Source: Pseudomonadota bacterium
GTDB lineage: Bacteria > Pseudomonadota > Alphaproteobacteria > Rhizobiales > Hyphomicrobiaceae
Length of the DNA: 6,904 bases
NCBI GenBank assembly: GCA_023390485.1
Contig: JAEWCT010000275.1
Location: 1 to 6,904 of the forward strand
Direction: 5' to 3'
Position numbers and translations under genes: made by a program. The notes under the pieces are model-generated. The model saw nothing but the letters and a program-made list of their open reading frames with translations, was not told the DNA's origin and did no database searches. Position 1 is the first letter of the stretch. Each line of letters starts with the position of its first letter. Shown here piece by piece: positions 5,254 through 6,904 of the stretch.

Positions 5254-6904
5254 TTGTTTCCCTGCAGACGTATTCCCGGCAAGAGGCCGGGTCTTTTGCC
5301 GATCCTAGCCGTCGCTTTTGCTCTCGCCGGCCCTGCAGCCGACGCGAAGACGAAGGACGCTGCAGCTGGTTGCGAAGCCGCGATCGGGATCTCCATGCTC
5401 GCCTCGCCTGTTGCGCCGTGGAAGGGCGCACCGTTGCGCGTCGTCTTCTCGTCCGAGCAGCCGATCACCGCGGAGCTTTCCCTTGTCGGCCCCGATGGCG
5501 CGGTCGCAATCGCGTCGCGTGACCGTCACGGCGGGCCGCCCTATTTCTGGTTCGCAGAGATCGCAGCCCCCGCTTCTGGAACGTGGCATGCCAAGCTCAC
5601 GCGTGAAGGCGGCGACGCGGACTGCACGACGATCACCAAGGACATCACCGTCGGGCGCGCGGCGTCGGCGCCGGTTCGCGCGCCAAGCCAAAGTGTGTGG
5701 CCCGTTCGGGCTCAATGGAATCGTGCGACGGAGAACCTCTATTCGGCGTGGATCGAAAAACTATTCGACGCGCCGATCGAGCAGGAACTTTCCTGGCCGG
5801 CGCTGCACGAAGTGCTCCGCGATAAATCGCGGAATTTCCTCTTCAACCATCTGGGACTCGGCGAAGACGATAAAAAATTAATTCTGCAGCCGGATTGCGC
5901 CGACCTTCCGTATTTCCTTCGCGCGTATTTCGCCTTCAAGGTGGGACTGCCATTCGGATATTCGAAGTGCTCCCGCGGCGGGGGCGGCAAGGCGCCGAGG
6001 TGTCCGCAGTGGTTCAACATTCAGCGCGAAGAGTCTTCCCAGACGGCAACGAACCAGAAAGATGGGCAGGGCGGAGCCGGTTCCATTCTTGCTGTTTTTG
6101 GAGCAACTGGCGCCGAAAGTGCGCAGGCGAAAACATCGTCGCGGCCCCAGGGACTCGTGCCGGGTTTCGGCTATTACCTGCGCACTACGGTTGCCAATGC
6201 CGTTCATTCCGGTTCCGGCCGAACCGCGGCAGCTGACGACAGTACCGATTATTATCCTGTTCCGCTCAAGGCCGAAACGCTCCGCCCTGGAACGATCTAC
6301 GCCGACCCTTACGGGCATGTGCTGGTGCTCGTGAAGCGGATCGCTCAGACGAATGAATCCGCCGGCGTGTTTTTGGCCGTCGATGGCCAGCCGGACGGAA
6401 CCGTCGCGCGGAAGCGCTTTTGGCGCGGTAACTTTCTCTTCGCGCAGAATCCATCACTCGGAAGTCCCGGCTTCAAGCGCTTCCGGCCGATCGTGGCCGA
6501 TGCGAACGGCGGCTTGCGGCGGCTCGCCAACGCCGAGATTTCGAAAGATCAGCAGTACGGCGACTTCTCGCTCGAACAATCGACACTCGGGGTCGAAGAT
6601 TTTTACGATCGCATGGACGATGTGATGTCACCCGATGCACTCGATCCCATGCGCGCGATGAAGGAGACCATCACAGCGCTCGAAGAACAGATCAAAACGC
6701 GCGTCACGTCCGTCGAGAACGGCCGGAAGTATCAAAACGGCGGCGGCGCGGAGGTTGCTATTCCGGCGGGCTCGGCGATCTTCGAGACGACCGGCGCGTG
6801 GGAAGACTATTCAACGCCCTCGCGGGATCTGCGCTTGCTGATTGCCATCGATGTCGTGCGCGGTTTTCCGGATCGCGTCGCACGGCGCGCCGACCGGTAT
6901 GCCA
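5254..6904 (+). CDS. Secreted protein with NlpC/P60- or papain-like motif pattern, cut by window end
   Basis: The frame is open from a TGA at 5221 to the window edge, giving at least 550 residues; the C-terminus is missing. From TTG 5254 the protein starts with a signal peptide (basic MFPCRRIPGKRPG, hydrophobic LLPILAVAFALAG, likely cut after A31). Residues about 40-130 look beta-rich, and C40 and C124 could form a disulfide. A central block (170-240) contains LSWPALHEVL, then PDCADLPYFLRAYFAFK with C215. C239 and C250 flank a GGGG turn. Further on are DPYGHVLVLVK with H355 and AVDGQPDG with D377. A Cys at a helix start followed by GH at a beta strand and then an acidic residue is the order seen in NlpC/P60 and papain-like folds, so a peptidase, amidase or transglutaminase-like role in the envelope is possible. 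I recall similar proteins in Hyphomicrobiales only as hypothetical. No family name is certain. Confidence 0.82.
   Translation, partial: MFPCRRIPGKRPGLLPILAVAFALAGPAADAKTKDAAAGCEAAIGISMLASPVAPWKGAPLRVVFSSEQPITAELSLVGPDGAVAIASRDRHGGPPYFWFAEIAAPASGTWHAKLTREGGDADCTTITKDITVGRAASAPVRAPSQSVWPVRAQWNRATENLYSAWIEKLFDAPIEQELSWPALHEVLRDKSRNFLFNHLGLGEDDKKLILQPDCADLPYFLRAYFAFKVGLPFGYSKCSRGGGGKAPRCPQWFNIQREESSQTATNQKDGQGGAGSILAVFGATGAESAQAKTSSRPQGLVPGFGYYLRTTVANAVHSGSGRTAAADDSTDYYPVPLKAETLRPGTIYADPYGHVLVLVKRIAQTNESAGVFLAVDGQPDGTVARKRFWRGNFLFAQNPSLGSPGFKRFRPIVADANGGLRRLANAEISKDQQYGDFSLEQSTLGVEDFYDRMDDVMSPDALDPMRAMKETITALEEQIKTRVTSVENGRKYQNGGGAEVAIPAGSAIFETTGAWEDYSTPSRDLRLLIAIDVVRGFPDRVARRADRYA
5277..5301 (+). 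other. Hairpin within the signal-peptide coding region
   Basis: CGGCAAGAG at 5277-5285 pairs with CTTTTGCCG at 5293-5301, giving nine pairs with one G-U, plus a G-U closing the loop CCGGG. It lies in codons 8-16 of the secreted-protein gene, about 24 nt after the TTG. A stem there could slow early translation of an exported protein or act in attenuation. It may also simply reflect codon composition. Confidence 0.35.

Noticed and set aside
6428..6433. Another GTAACT resembling the ECF -35 element
   Set aside because: No CGAA at 16 bp, and it lies inside the secreted-protein gene.

Overview
The window is about 6.9 kb of GC-rich DNA. Codon use (strong GC at third positions, GAG/CTC/GGC preferred), the protein sequences and the promoter type all point to an alphaproteobacterium, most likely of the Hyphomicrobiales (Bradyrhizobium or Hyphomicrobium-like). 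This is judged by eye, not by a search. All credible genes are on the + strand. There is no RNA gene, insertion sequence or CRISPR array.

Layout. Positions 1-455 hold one doubtful Gly/Pro-rich small ORF. Positions 456-2078 encode a complete ABC-F ATPase (translation factor family) with two intact nucleotide-binding domains. Positions 2249-2776 encode a small, very basic protein of unknown function, followed by a clear rho-independent terminator (2831-2863). That terminator separates the housekeeping-like left part from what follows.

The most interesting part is 2874-5016. An ECF-sigma-like promoter (GTAACC, 16 bp, CGAA) starts a three-gene unit. The first gene encodes an exported methionine-rich MXKDX-repeat peptide. 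The second encodes a four-helix b-type cytochrome with a large loop after its first helix. The third encodes a Tat-exported molybdopterin oxidoreductase of the sulfite oxidase/MsrP (YedY) fold that also carries a lipobox. The cytochrome and oxidoreductase genes overlap by ATGA. A perfect 13-bp inverted repeat lies between the peptide gene and the cytochrome gene. I infer a periplasmic oxidant-scavenging cycle. The Met-rich peptide would be oxidised sacrificially (for example by hypochlorite), and the molybdoenzyme would reduce it again with electrons passed from the quinone pool through the cytochrome. This matches the logic described for the MrpX/YedY1/YedZ1 system of Azospira.

From 5254 to the window end runs a large gene, cut off by the edge and starting at TTG. 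It encodes a secreted protein with an N-terminal beta-rich region and a Cys/His/Asp arrangement that resembles NlpC/P60 or papain-like folds. It is preceded by a second ECF-like box (GTAACT, 16 bp, CGAA) of the same geometry. It may therefore belong to the same envelope-stress regulon as the methionine-repair unit. The sigma factor and anti-sigma factor are not in the window.
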